This document shows, piece by piece, positions 8,658-16,507 of a stretch of 64,000 bases of DNA (positions are counted from its first letter, which is position 1; every line of letters starts with the position of its first letter). Origin of the DNA: CAZGXI01 sp964529715 (GTDB taxonomy: Bacteria > Chloroflexota > Anaerolineae > Aggregatilineales > Ch27); the NCBI GenBank assembly GCA_964529715.1, contig CAZGXI010000012.1, positions 53,482 through 117,481 on the forward strand, given 5' to 3'. A model generated the notes under the pieces. The model was given only the letters and a program-made list of their open reading frames with translations. It was not told where the DNA came from and did not search any database. Position numbers and translations under genes: made by a program.

Positions 8658-9637
8658 TACAGCACCTCCTTCACCGCGTCCACGATCTTCTGCGGGCTGG
8701 GCAACGCCATGCGCTCGATGCTGCCGGAATAGGGAAGGGGCTGATCCAGAGCGGTCACGCGCTTCACGGGCGCGTCCATGTAGTCGAACATGTGCTCCTG
8801 GATCAGGGCGGCGATCTCACTGCCGACGCCGAAGCGTGGCAGGCTTTCTTCTACCACAACGCAGCGGTTGGTCTTCTTGAAGCTCTCGAATAGCAGGTCG
8901 GTGTCCAGCGGGCGCAGCCAGCGCAGGTCCACGATCTCGGCTTCGATGCCGTCCTTCGCCAGCAGGTCCGCCGCTTCCAGCGACCATTCCAGCCCTTTGG
9001 CGAAGGTGACGATGGTCACATCGTCGCCCCGGCGCTTGTAGTCGCTCTTGCCGATGGGCAGCACGAAGTCGGGATCATCCGGCACGGGGCTGCGCCGCTG
9101 AAGCATGGTGCTGTGCTCGACGAACAGCACCGGGTTATCGTCGCGGATGGACGCCTTGAGCATTCCTTTGGCGTCGTAAGCCGTGCCGGGCACCGCCACG
9201 TACATGCCGGGGAAGTGCGCGAACACCGGCTCCGGCGCATGGGAGTGGGTCGCGCCGAGCTGCTTGCCGCCACCGCTGGTGGTGCGGATGACCAGCGGGA
9301 CTTTGAACTGCCCGTTGAACATGTAGCGTACCTTCGCCATATGGTTCACGATGGCGTCGAAGGCGACGAAAGCGAAGTTGATGGTCATGATTTCTGCGAT
9401 GGGGCGCAGGCCCGCCATCGCAGCGCCGACCGCCGCGCCGGCAATGACCATTTCGGAGATGGGGGTGTCGCGCACGCGCCTGGCGCCGAACTCGTCCAGA
9501 AAGCCGCGCGTGACGGCATAGGTGCCGCCCCACACGCCGACTTCCTCGCCCATGATAAACACGCGCTCGTCGCGCAGCATTTCCTCGCGCAGGGCGGCGC
9601 TAAGCGCCTCGCGGATGGTGATTGCTTTTTCGGTCAT
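8657..9637 (-). CDS. pdhB: Pyruvate dehydrogenase E1 component subunit beta
   Basis: A 326-residue protein of the usual E1 beta length. It carries the thiamine-pyrophosphate-proximal motif FIMGEEVGVWGG, DTPISE, and the transketolase C-terminal region (EAEIVDLRWLRPLD, VVVEE). With E1 alpha it decarboxylates the 2-oxo acid and reductively acylates the E2 lipoyl group. An AGGA site lies about five bases before the ATG. It sits 51 bp after E1 alpha and overlaps the E2 gene by one base, so the three genes are co-transcribed. Confidence 0.9.
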   Translation of the reverse strand: MTEKAITIREALSAALREEMLRDERVFIMGEEVGVWGGTYAVTRGFLDEFGARRVRDTPISEMVIAGAAVGAAMAGLRPIAEIMTINFAFVAFDAIVNHMAKVRYMFNGQFKVPLVIRTTSGGGKQLGATHSHAPEPVFAHFPGMYVAVPGTAYDAKGMLKASIRDDNPVLFVEHSTMLQRRSPVPDDPDFVLPIGKSDYKRRGDDVTIVTFAKGLEWSLEAADLLAKDGIEAEIVDLRWLRPLDTDLLFESFKKTNRCVVVEESLPRFGVGSEIAALIQEHMFDYMDAPVKRVTALDQPLPYSGSIERMALPSPQKIVDAVKEVL

Positions 9638-9688
9638 AAGGTCCTCAAAAGTTACTGTGGCTTCGTCGGGGCAGGGCGCGTCTGACCC

Positions 9689-10657
9689 CTACGGGACGTA
9701 TACATGGCTGATCAAATCTTCGTAAGTCGGATCGGGACTTTGCTCGGCGTAGGCGACGGCCTCATCGACGGTCGTGAGCACATCCGCCTCAATCTGATCG
9801 AGTTCGGCCTGGACGCCCTTTTTAAATTTCTCGATCAGGGCCTCGCGGAAGCGCCCGATGGGGTCGCCCGCCGCGTAACGCTGCACCTCATCTTTGGTAC
9901 GGTATCGCTGCGGGTCGCCCATGCTGTGCCCCTCGAAGCGGTAGGTGAGGGATTCCATCAGGATCGGGCCGTGTTTGCTGGCATACTCAACCGCCTCGCC
10001 AACCTGCTCATAGACGGCCAGCACGTCCATGCCATCCACGCGCGGGCCTTCCTTTATGCCATAAGCAATGGCCCGCTTGACCAGTTCCGGCTGCCCGCTG
10101 GCGCGATCTACCGCCGTGCCCATGCCGTAGCCGTTGTTCTCGATCAGCCACACGACCGGTAGGTCCCAGATGGCGCTAAGGTTAAGTGATTCGTGGAAGT
10201 AGCCGATGTTGGTCGCGCCGTCGCCCATCAGACACAGCACGACCTCATCCTTTTCCAGGTAGCGGGCCTGGAGCGCGATCCCGGCGGCCAGGGGCAGATG
10301 CCCCCCCACAATGCCGTAACCGCCCCAAAAACGCCGCTCGTAGTCGGCCAGGTGCATCGAGCCACCTTTGCCGCCGCTGACGCCGGTTCGCTTGCCGAGC
10401 ATCTCGGCCATCACCGCTTTCGGGTCTAGCCCTCTGGCAAGGGCGATGCCGTGATCGCGGTAAGCCGTGATGACGTGGTCATGGGGGCGCAGGGCGTTTA
10501 CCGCGCCGACGCCGGTGGCTTCCTGGCCGATATACAGGTGTAAAAAGCCGCCGATTTTCCCCTGCTGGTAAAGCTCAGCGCAGCGTTCCTCAAATCGCCG
10601 GATGAGCACCATCTGCCGATACCAATCCAGGTAGGTCTCTTTGTTTCGCGCAACCAT
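9689..10657 (-). CDS. pdhA: Pyruvate dehydrogenase E1 component subunit alpha
   Basis: A 322-residue E1 alpha with the thiamine pyrophosphate motif GDGATN ... ENNGYGM and the phosphorylation-loop-like HSMGDPQRYR. The region YIGQEATGVGAVNAL is conserved in the family. I start it at the ATG at 10657 (MVARNKETYLDWYRQ), which has GAGAGG five bases upstream; the 18-residue longer frame would read through the leader hairpin. It is the first gene of the pdh operon. The preceding leader holds a terminator-like structure (10676-10740), so attenuation is possible. Confidence 0.9.
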   Translation of the reverse strand: MVARNKETYLDWYRQMVLIRRFEERCAELYQQGKIGGFLHLYIGQEATGVGAVNALRPHDHVITAYRDHGIALARGLDPKAVMAEMLGKRTGVSGGKGGSMHLADYERRFWGGYGIVGGHLPLAAGIALQARYLEKDEVVLCLMGDGATNIGYFHESLNLSAIWDLPVVWLIENNGYGMGTAVDRASGQPELVKRAIAYGIKEGPRVDGMDVLAVYEQVGEAVEYASKHGPILMESLTYRFEGHSMGDPQRYRTKDEVQRYAAGDPIGRFREALIEKFKKGVQAELDQIEADVLTTVDEAVAYAEQSPDPTYEDLISHVYVP

Positions 10658-10675
10658 GTCGCCTCTCAAAAACGC

Positions 10676-10740
10676 AAAAAACAGGCTCATGCCCAGGCCG
10701 GGAACCGCCACTCCTGACGGAGCGGCGCGATCACGAGCCT
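10676..10740 (-). promoter_or_regulatory. Terminator-like hairpin in pdhA leader (candidate attenuator)
   Basis: Read on the minus strand, AGGCTC pairs with GAGCCT (10735-10740 with 10683-10688) and encloses an 8-bp inner stem (10719-10726 with 10707-10714, loop GTCA). T6 (10676-10681) and T5 (10668-10672) follow, just before the pdhA ribosome-binding site. No minus-strand gene ends nearby that would need a terminator. This fits a conditional terminator in the leader, but no ligand-binding domain was recognised. Confidence 0.45.
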
Positions 10741-10787
10741 AAAAACGCCTAAAACGATGGGGATCGTTCAAACCGTTTACCGGGCGA

Positions 10788-10817
10788 AGTGTACCGCAAA
10801 TGGAGATGGCTTGCCAA
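10788..10817 (-). promoter_or_regulatory. Predicted sigma-70 promoter for pdhA
   Basis: On the minus strand TTGGCA (10812-10817) and TACACT (10788-10793) are separated by 18 bases. Transcription from here would give a leader of roughly 120 bases that includes the terminator-like hairpin. Confidence 0.4.
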
Positions 10818-10925
10818 GCGCCGGGCGGCAGAATTTTAAGCTCTGGCTCTGTTCCTGGTTGGGCAATCGGATAAAATTGATGTGATCGTCTGCTTTTAGT
10901 CCTTTTTTGCACAAGGAGTGTTGGT

Positions 10926-11375
10926 ATGTATGCGCTGTTCCTAACTTTACATTCCCTGGCTCGCTGGGTTGTGATCGTGCTAGCGGTGGTGGTGGTCGTG
11001 CGGGCGCTGCTCGGCTGGCGGCGGGGCAATCCCTGGACCGACCTGGACAACCGCCTGGGCCTGTTCTTTACCATCGGCCTGGACGTGCAGGTGCTTTTGG
11101 GCATTATCCTCTATCTGTTCCTCAGTCCCTTGGTCGGCGCGGCCTTTCAAGATTTCGGCGCGGCCATGCGCGATTCCGAACTGCGCTACTGGGGCGTAGA
11201 ACACATCGCCCTGATGATCGTTGCCCTGGTGCTGGCTCACGTAGGGCGCAGCATTGCCAGACGCGCACCGGACGACATCGAAAAGCACAAACGGACCTTG
11301 ATTTTCTACGGTCTGTCTGTGTTGATCATCCTGTTGGCGATCCCCTGGTGGCGACCGCTGTTGCGGTTGGGTTAG
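10926..11375 (+). CDS. Small four-helix membrane protein, possible haem-binding
   Basis: A 149-residue hydrophobic protein with about four transmembrane helices (residues about 13-30, 45-68, 92-108 and 122-141). Histidines H9, H93 and H105 lie in or near the helices, as in small cytochrome b-like proteins, so haem binding is possible but unproven. The ATG is preceded by AAGGAG. It stands alone, convergent with the MerR gene. The pair is separated by 42 bp containing a short hairpin (AGGGCC/GGCCCT, 11374-11391). I do not recognise a specific family. Confidence 0.6.
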   Translation: MYALFLTLHSLARWVVIVLAVVVVVRALLGWRRGNPWTDLDNRLGLFFTIGLDVQVLLGIILYLFLSPLVGAAFQDFGAAMRDSELRYWGVEHIALMIVALVLAHVGRSIARRAPDDIEKHKRTLIFYGLSVLIILLAIPWWRPLLRLG

Positions 11376-11417
11376 GGCCATCTTCGGCCCTCACCCGGCT
11401 TAGAAAGAGGGCGCGGG

Positions 11418-12395
11418 CTACGGCAGGTTTGCCGCCGCGCGCAGCAGACGGTCCAGCGCCGCCGCGCCCTCTTGCAGTGTTTCTCCCAAAAAGACGCCCG
11501 GCATCCGGCGGCGCCATTCCGGCTGTTGCGTGAAGATGTGTCCACCGTAGCAGATGAGCGGATGGCCCGTCTGCGCGGCTTCGGGCAGCCAGCGTGGCCA
11601 TTCTTCCAGGGCGCTGGCGGGACCTTCGGTCATGGCGACCAGCACGACGGCGGGCGGCGCGCTCTGCCGGACAAAGTCGGCGAGGTCCGGCAGCGGCACA
11701 GCCTGGCCCAGGTAGGCAACTGGCCAACCCCGGCGGCGCAGCAGCACACCTAACATCAGCAGACTGCCCTCGTGCCATTCCTCAGGCGCGCAGGCCAGTA
11801 CCACCGGCTGGACGGGATGTGGAGGTGGCCCGGTGACCATCCACATCAGCAGGCGGTGGCGTAGATAGTTGGTCGCCAGGTGTTCGGTCGCCGCATTGAT
11901 GCGTCCGCTCATCCAGGCGTCCCCGATGTCGGTCAGCACGGGGCTGACCATATATAGCACCAGGTCTTCCATCGGATAAAGGGCCAGCGCCTCGCCGAGA
12001 ATCTGGTTGGCCATCTCGGTATCGTGAACCAGCAGCGCCTCGCGCAGCCGGTCATGAAAAGCAGACAGGGAGGCATCGCCTGTGCGGCTAGGGAGCGGTG
12101 CCATCGTCGCAGCGGGTTCGGGAAAGCGTTTTTCTTTTTCCAGGTGATACAGCGCCCGGATAGCCCGCCCGGTCTGCATTCCCTCGTCGATGCGCGCTTT
12201 GACCCAGCGCAAGCGCGCCACTTCCTTTTCTGAATACAGGCGGTGCCCGCCACTGGTACGCGCCGAACTGGGAAAGTCGTAGCGGCGCTCCCACACGCGC
12301 AGCGTTGCCACAGGGATGCCGGTCATACGTGCCACGACACCGATGTTGTAGAGTGGTTCCTCTTGAGCGGATGTTTCTGTGTAAAGTTTGTTCAT
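11418..12395 (-). CDS. MerR-family, B12-binding transcriptional regulator (CarH-like)
   Basis: A 325-residue protein with three parts. An N-terminal MerR helix-turn-helix (YNIGVVARMTGIPVATLRVWERRY ends the recognisable block) is followed by SGGHRLYSEKEV. A cobalamin cap domain carries the CarH motif W-x9-EH (WMSGRINAATEH). The last third is a B12-binding Rossmann domain with EEWHEGS, which retains the cobalt-ligand histidine but has Ser where related proteins have Gly, and then VAYLGQ. CarH proteins bind adenosylcobalamin as dark tetramers that repress carotenoid genes and fall apart in light. This gene is divergent from crtI, and 11-bp direct repeats lie between them. Light control is inferred. 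Confidence 0.85.
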   Translation of the reverse strand: MNKLYTETSAQEEPLYNIGVVARMTGIPVATLRVWERRYDFPSSARTSGGHRLYSEKEVARLRWVKARIDEGMQTGRAIRALYHLEKEKRFPEPAATMAPLPSRTGDASLSAFHDRLREALLVHDTEMANQILGEALALYPMEDLVLYMVSPVLTDIGDAWMSGRINAATEHLATNYLRHRLLMWMVTGPPPHPVQPVVLACAPEEWHEGSLLMLGVLLRRRGWPVAYLGQAVPLPDLADFVRQSAPPAVVLVAMTEGPASALEEWPRWLPEAAQTGHPLICYGGHIFTQQPEWRRRMPGVFLGETLQEGAAALDRLLRAAANLP

Positions 12396-12420
12396 GCCTG
12401 TTGTCCCTTGTGCTGGCTGA

Positions 12421-12449
12421 AGTATACGACTGAATCCTCTGTATGTCAA
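12421..12449 (-). promoter_or_regulatory. Predicted sigma-70 promoter of the CarH-like gene
   Basis: On the minus strand TTGACA (12444-12449) and TATACT (12421-12426) are separated by exactly 17 bases. The predicted start would give a short leader before the ATG at 12395. Its -35 lies 29 bp from the -35 of the divergent crtI promoter. Confidence 0.7.
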
Positions 12450-12450
12450 G

Positions 12451-12494
12451 TTTAGATGAACAGAAGATGAACAAGATGTTGACAGAATGGCGAC
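12451..12494 (+). promoter_or_regulatory. Direct-repeat operator, predicted CarH-like binding site
   Basis: AGATGAACA occurs at 12454-12462 and 12465-12473, and the next 11-bp step brings TTGACA of the crtI -35. ACA triplets fall at 12460, 12471 and 12482, exactly 11 bp apart, with a weaker fourth step (GAC at 12492-12494). CarH-type regulators are known to contact tandem 11-bp repeats over a -35 element. The site lies between the two divergent promoters, so one bound tetramer could repress both. Confidence 0.6.
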
Positions 12495-12507
12495 GTTGCG
12501 TTATACT
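12479..12507 (+). promoter_or_regulatory. Predicted sigma-70 promoter of crtI
   Basis: TTGACA (12479-12484) and TATACT (12502-12507) are separated by 17 bases, a near-consensus promoter. The -35 is also the third unit of the 11-bp direct repeat, so binding there would block RNA polymerase. Confidence 0.7.
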
Positions 12508-12560
12508 TTGCACAGTATATCTGGACAAATGCAAAAAACAATGGGTTCTCAGGGGAGGGT

Positions 12561-14096
12561 ATGATGGCTTCGGTAGTGGTAATCGGCGCAGGGATCGGCG
12601 GCATCGCGGCGGCGGCCCGGCTGGCGCGCGCGGGCTATCAGGTGACGGTGCTGGAAAAAGGATCGCATCCTGGCGGGCGGGTGGCGGTGATCGAAAAGGA
12701 CGGCTACCGCTTCGACACCGGCCCGACGCTCTTTTTGATGCCGGAGGTCTTCGCTGAGACGTTCGCCGCGTTGGGTGAGCGGATGGAAGACCACCTCGAC
12801 CTGGTGCGGCTCGACCCGACCTACCGGGTGCACTTCCACGACGACAGCACGCTCGACCTGACTTCGGATATGCACCGGATGCGCGCGCAGCTTGACCGCA
12901 TGGAGCCGGGATCGTTCGAATCGTTTGCCCGATTTGTGGCGGAAGGCTATCGCCATTACCATATTTCGCTGGACCGCTTCGTCGGGCGCAACTTTTATTC
13001 GCTGCTGGAGTTCTTCAGCCCGGCGAACCTGCCGCTGCTGTTCAAGCTTAAGGCGCTGATCAAACACAGCGCCAATACGGCCCGCTATTTCCGCGATCCG
13101 CGTCTCCAGGCAGCTTTTTCGTTCCAGAACATGTATCTGGGACTCAGCCCTTACGACGCTCCGGCTACCTTCTCGTTGTTGCAGTATACCGAACTGGTGG
13201 ACGGCGTATGGTTCCCACGCGGCGGCCTGTACAAAGTCATCGAGGCGCTGGCAGGGATCGCCGAGGGGCACGGTGTGCGCTTCCACTACGATACGCCCGT
13301 CGCGCAGATCGAGGTCGCGGGCGCGCGGACGTCGGGTGTCCGGTTGGCGGATGGGCGGCGTATTGCGGCGGACCTGGTGATCGCCAACGCCGACCTGCCT
13401 TACGTCTACAGCGACCTGTTGCCTGACGATGGCAGCGCCCGTAAACTCGCCGGGAAGAAATATACGTCCTCGGCGCTGATGTTTTACTGGGGCGTGCGCG
13501 GCGAAAAGTCGCCGGAACTGCTGCACCACAACGTCTTCCTGGCGGATCACCGCTATAAGGAATCGTTCGACCGTATCTTCCGCGATCTGAGCTTGCCGGA
13601 TGAGCCGTCGTTCTACGTGAATGCCCCGGCGCGCACCGATCCGTCCTTCGCGCCGCCGGATGGCGACGCGCTGATGGTGCTGGTCCCGGCGGGGCATCTG
13701 GACGAGCGCCGCCCGCAGGACTGGCTGGCGCTGCGCGATCGGGCGCGCGAGACGGTGATCAGCCGCCTCGAATCGCTCGGCGTGAAGGACCTGGCAAACC
13801 GCATCGTGGTCGAGGAAACGATGGGGCCGCCGGAGTACCGCCAGGCGCTTAACCTGGCGAAGGGTGCGGCCTTTGGCCTGAGCCATAACTTTGCCCAGAT
13901 CGGCTACCTGCGTCCGCACAACCGCCACCCGCGCTATCGCAACCTGTACTTTGCCGGGGCTAGCACGCATCCGGGCACGGGCCTGCCGATTGTGCTGCTG
14001 TCGGCCAAACTGACCGTCGAGCGCATCCTCAAGGAACAGGATGCTCCGCAGCGCGTGGCCGTGCCGGTCGGTGGTCACGCGATGGAGCGTGCATGA
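12561..14096 (+). CDS. crtI: Phytoene desaturase (CrtI family)
   Basis: A 511-residue FAD enzyme with the N-terminal dinucleotide-binding motif VVVIGAGIGGIAAAARLARA, then the CrtI-type EKGSHPGGRV and FDTGPTLFLMP. The C-terminal carotenoid-desaturase signature includes NLYFAGASTHPGTGLPIVL. It introduces double bonds into phytoene, most likely to give lycopene or neurosporene. GGGGAGGG precedes two adjacent ATG codons (12561 and 12564). It is first in the carotenoid run and overlaps crtB by four bases. Its promoter overlaps the predicted CarH operator. Confidence 0.9.
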   Translation: MMASVVVIGAGIGGIAAAARLARAGYQVTVLEKGSHPGGRVAVIEKDGYRFDTGPTLFLMPEVFAETFAALGERMEDHLDLVRLDPTYRVHFHDDSTLDLTSDMHRMRAQLDRMEPGSFESFARFVAEGYRHYHISLDRFVGRNFYSLLEFFSPANLPLLFKLKALIKHSANTARYFRDPRLQAAFSFQNMYLGLSPYDAPATFSLLQYTELVDGVWFPRGGLYKVIEALAGIAEGHGVRFHYDTPVAQIEVAGARTSGVRLADGRRIAADLVIANADLPYVYSDLLPDDGSARKLAGKKYTSSALMFYWGVRGEKSPELLHHNVFLADHRYKESFDRIFRDLSLPDEPSFYVNAPARTDPSFAPPDGDALMVLVPAGHLDERRPQDWLALRDRARETVISRLESLGVKDLANRIVVEETMGPPEYRQALNLAKGAAFGLSHNFAQIGYLRPHNRHPRYRNLYFAGASTHPGTGLPIVLLSAKLTVERILKEQDAPQRVAVPVGGHAMERA

Positions 14097-15058
14097 TGAC
14101 CGTCTACACATCTTCTTGGGAACATCACCTGCTTGCCCTGGCGCACGAGGGCCTGGAAAGTCATGCCCATGCCGAACCCGGCCCGGAAGACTCCTGGGTT
14201 TACCGGGCCGCGCCCCTGCTGGACCGGGCTTATGACCGCTGCGCAGCGATCACGCAGGAGTATAGCCGCACCTTTTACCTGGCATCGGGCCTGCTGCCAC
14301 CAGACAAGCGCCGGGCCGCGCGCGCGCTCTATGCCTTCTGCCGCGTCAGCGATGACCTGGTGGATCGCGCCGACGGCGACCTGCTGGCCGGATTGGAAGA
14401 CTGGCGGCGGCGCGCGATGGCTGCGCATCCTTCATCGGACGATGCAGTGGCGCTGGCCTGGGCCGATACACGCGCACGCTATCACATCCCCTCGCGCTAC
14501 GCCGAGCAGTTGATCGACGGTGTGGCGCGTGATCTGCTGCCCGTGCGTTACGCCACCTTCGACGACCTGGCCGCTTATGCCTACGGTGTGGCTTCCACCG
14601 TTGGTCTGATGGCGATGCATATCATCGGCTATGCCGGGGAAGCGGCAATCCCTTATGCGGTGAAGCTGGGCGTGGCGCTGCAACTGACCAACATCCTGCG
14701 CGACGTGGGCGAAGACTGGCGGGCCGGACGTTTTTACCTGCCGCTAGACGAACTGGCTGCCTTCGGCCTGACGGAGGCAGACGTGGCTACTGGGCATGTG
14801 GATGACCGCTGGCGTGGGTTGATGCGCTTCCAGATCGAGCGCACCCGTCGCCTGTACGACGAGGCTATGCCGGGGATCGCTCTGTTGAACCCAGACGGAC
14901 GCTTCGCCATCACCGCCGCCGCCGAGTTGTACCGGGCCATCCTGACGGACATCGAGGCGCACGATTACGACGTCTTCACACGCCGGGCGAGCCTGAGCGC
15001 GTGGGGCAAGCTACGTCGTCTGCCGGGCATCTGGTGGCGTGCACGCATGGCTCGCTAG
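14093..15058 (+). CDS. crtB: Phytoene/squalene synthase family protein
   Basis: A 321-residue prenyl synthase with both Asp-rich motifs, DDLVDRADGD (from residue 87) and NILRDVGEDWRAGR (about residues 203-216), the latter in the usual LQLTNILRDVGED context. YSRTFYLASGLLP is a family hallmark near residue 58. It condenses two geranylgeranyl diphosphates to phytoene. The ATGATG start overlaps the crtI stop, so the two are translationally coupled. Squalene synthase activity is less likely given the neighbour crtI. Confidence 0.9.
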   Translation: MMTVYTSSWEHHLLALAHEGLESHAHAEPGPEDSWVYRAAPLLDRAYDRCAAITQEYSRTFYLASGLLPPDKRRAARALYAFCRVSDDLVDRADGDLLAGLEDWRRRAMAAHPSSDDAVALAWADTRARYHIPSRYAEQLIDGVARDLLPVRYATFDDLAAYAYGVASTVGLMAMHIIGYAGEAAIPYAVKLGVALQLTNILRDVGEDWRAGRFYLPLDELAAFGLTEADVATGHVDDRWRGLMRFQIERTRRLYDEAMPGIALLNPDGRFAITAAAELYRAILTDIEAHDYDVFTRRASLSAWGKLRRLPGIWWRARMAR

Positions 15059-15127
15059 TTTTGTGCTATCTTTGGATTAACTTTTGGGTGAATGTGGCCG
15101 CAGGGCTGTTCGATAGGAGCAACAAAC

Positions 15128-16063
15128 ATGCGCGTGATTATTACAGGAGGAACGGGCCTGATAGGGCGGGCGCTGGCGGACTCTCTGGCAAAGGACAGCC
15201 ACGAGGTCATTATCCTCAGCCGCCGTCCGGGCCGTCCGGTGAGCCTGCCAGAGGGCGTGAGGATGCAGTATTGGGACGGCAAAACTGCCGACAATTGGGG
15301 CGACCTGGTGAATGAGGCGGGCGCCATCGTCAATCTGGCCGGGGAGCCGATTGCTAGCTTCAAGGTGATGGAACTGCTGACCTCACGTTGGACACCTGCC
15401 CGCAGGCGCAAGATTTTGGAAAGCCGCCGCGATGCTGGGCGTGCAGTGGTTGAGGCTGTTCGCAGGGCCAAGAAGAAACCCGGCGTGGTCATTCAGTCTT
15501 CGGCGGTGGGATATTACGGTCCGCGCGGCGATGAGATCATTACCGAACAGGCCGAGGCGGGGGATGACTTTTTGGCGCGCGTCTGCCAGGAGTGGGAAGA
15601 CTCGACTGAGGCAGTCGAGAAAGCGGGCGTGCGCCGCGCGATCATCCGCACTGGACTGGTGCTCAGCGACAAAGGGGGTGTGCTGCCGATTCAGATGTTG
15701 CCTTTCCGCCTGTTCTTGGGCGGACCGATTGGCAGCGGGAAGCAGGTGTATCCCTGGATTCACCTGGACGACGAGATTGCCGCGATCCGCTACCTGATTG
15801 ACGACAGAAACGCCGAAGGCGCTTTTAATCTCAGCGCGCCGAATCCGGCGACCAACGCGGAATTTGGTCGCGTGCTGGGCAAGGTGATGGGGCGTCCGGC
15901 GGCTTTCCCCACGCCGGGTCTGCCGCTCCGGTTGGCGCTGGGCGAGATGGCCTCGCTGGTGCTGGAAGGGCAGCGCGCCGTGCCGCAGCGCCTCCTGGAG
16001 GTGGGTTTTGAGTTCAAGTTCACGGACCTGGAAGCCGCTTTAACGGACCTGTTGAAGCCATGA
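15128..16063 (+). CDS. TIGR01777 family oxidoreductase (NAD-dependent epimerase-like)
   Basis: A 311-residue extended SDR protein. The nucleotide-binding motif is MRVIITGGTGLIGRAL, then SRRPGRPV and NLAGEPI. SSAVGYYGPRGDE carries the family form of the active-site region. The C-terminus has the DUF1731-like stretch FPTPGLPLRLALGEMASLVLEGQR. I start it at the ATG at 15128 with AGGAG upstream rather than at 15092. Members are often called cell division inhibitor SulA-like or epimerases, but the reaction is not established. It lies 69 bp after crtB and overlaps the next gene by four bases. Confidence 0.82.
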   Translation: MRVIITGGTGLIGRALADSLAKDSHEVIILSRRPGRPVSLPEGVRMQYWDGKTADNWGDLVNEAGAIVNLAGEPIASFKVMELLTSRWTPARRRKILESRRDAGRAVVEAVRRAKKKPGVVIQSSAVGYYGPRGDEIITEQAEAGDDFLARVCQEWEDSTEAVEKAGVRRAIIRTGLVLSDKGGVLPIQMLPFRLFLGGPIGSGKQVYPWIHLDDEIAAIRYLIDDRNAEGAFNLSAPNPATNAEFGRVLGKVMGRPAAFPTPGLPLRLALGEMASLVLEGQRAVPQRLLEVGFEFKFTDLEAALTDLLKP

Positions 16064-16503
16064 TCTACCGCCACACCTTCCGCGTCCGCGCGCCATTGGC
16101 TGCCGTCGCGGATTTTCACCGCCGGTCGGCCAGCATGCCCGCTATTACGCCGCCGCCGGCTGTCGTGCGCGTCCACCGCGCCCCGGCGCAGTTGGGCGAG
16201 GGCGACGAGATGGACTTCACGCTCTGGCTGGGACCGCTGCCGGTGCGGTGGCTGGCGCGTATCGAGGAAACCGGTCCGGCGGGCTTCGTGGATCGGCAGG
16301 TGCGCGGCCCGTTTCGGGAATGGGCGCATCGCCATACCTTTGCAGCAATGGACGAATTCACGACTGAGATACGCGACGAAGTCCACGCGGCGCTGGACCG
16401 TCACATTTGGCGAACGCCCGTCGCGCTGGGGATGTGGCTGAGCCTGCCGCTGTTGTTCGCCTACCGCGCCTGGAAGACGCGGCGGCTGTTGGGGCAGGGG
16501 TAG
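16060..16503 (+). CDS. SRPBCC/cyclase-like protein
   Basis: A 147-residue protein opening with YRHTFRVRAPLAAVADFHR, the usual start of START/Bet v1-like (SRPBCC) ligand-binding proteins, followed by paired strands (DEMDFTLWLGPLPVRWLARIE) and a C-terminal helix. Such proteins often accompany TIGR01777 epimerases, and here the two overlap by ATGA. The fold suggests a hydrophobic ligand, perhaps related to the surrounding carotenoid pathway. That is inference. Confidence 0.65.
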   Translation: MIYRHTFRVRAPLAAVADFHRRSASMPAITPPPAVVRVHRAPAQLGEGDEMDFTLWLGPLPVRWLARIEETGPAGFVDRQVRGPFREWAHRHTFAAMDEFTTEIRDEVHAALDRHIWRTPVALGMWLSLPLLFAYRAWKTRRLLGQG

Positions 16504-16507
16504 GGGA

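Noticed and set aside
12549..14111. 520-residue minus-strand reading frame antisense to crtI
   Set aside because: It is Arg/His/Gln-rich with no recognisable motif. The opposite strand has a complete CrtI with conserved motifs and a good ribosome-binding site. High GC makes such antisense frames common.
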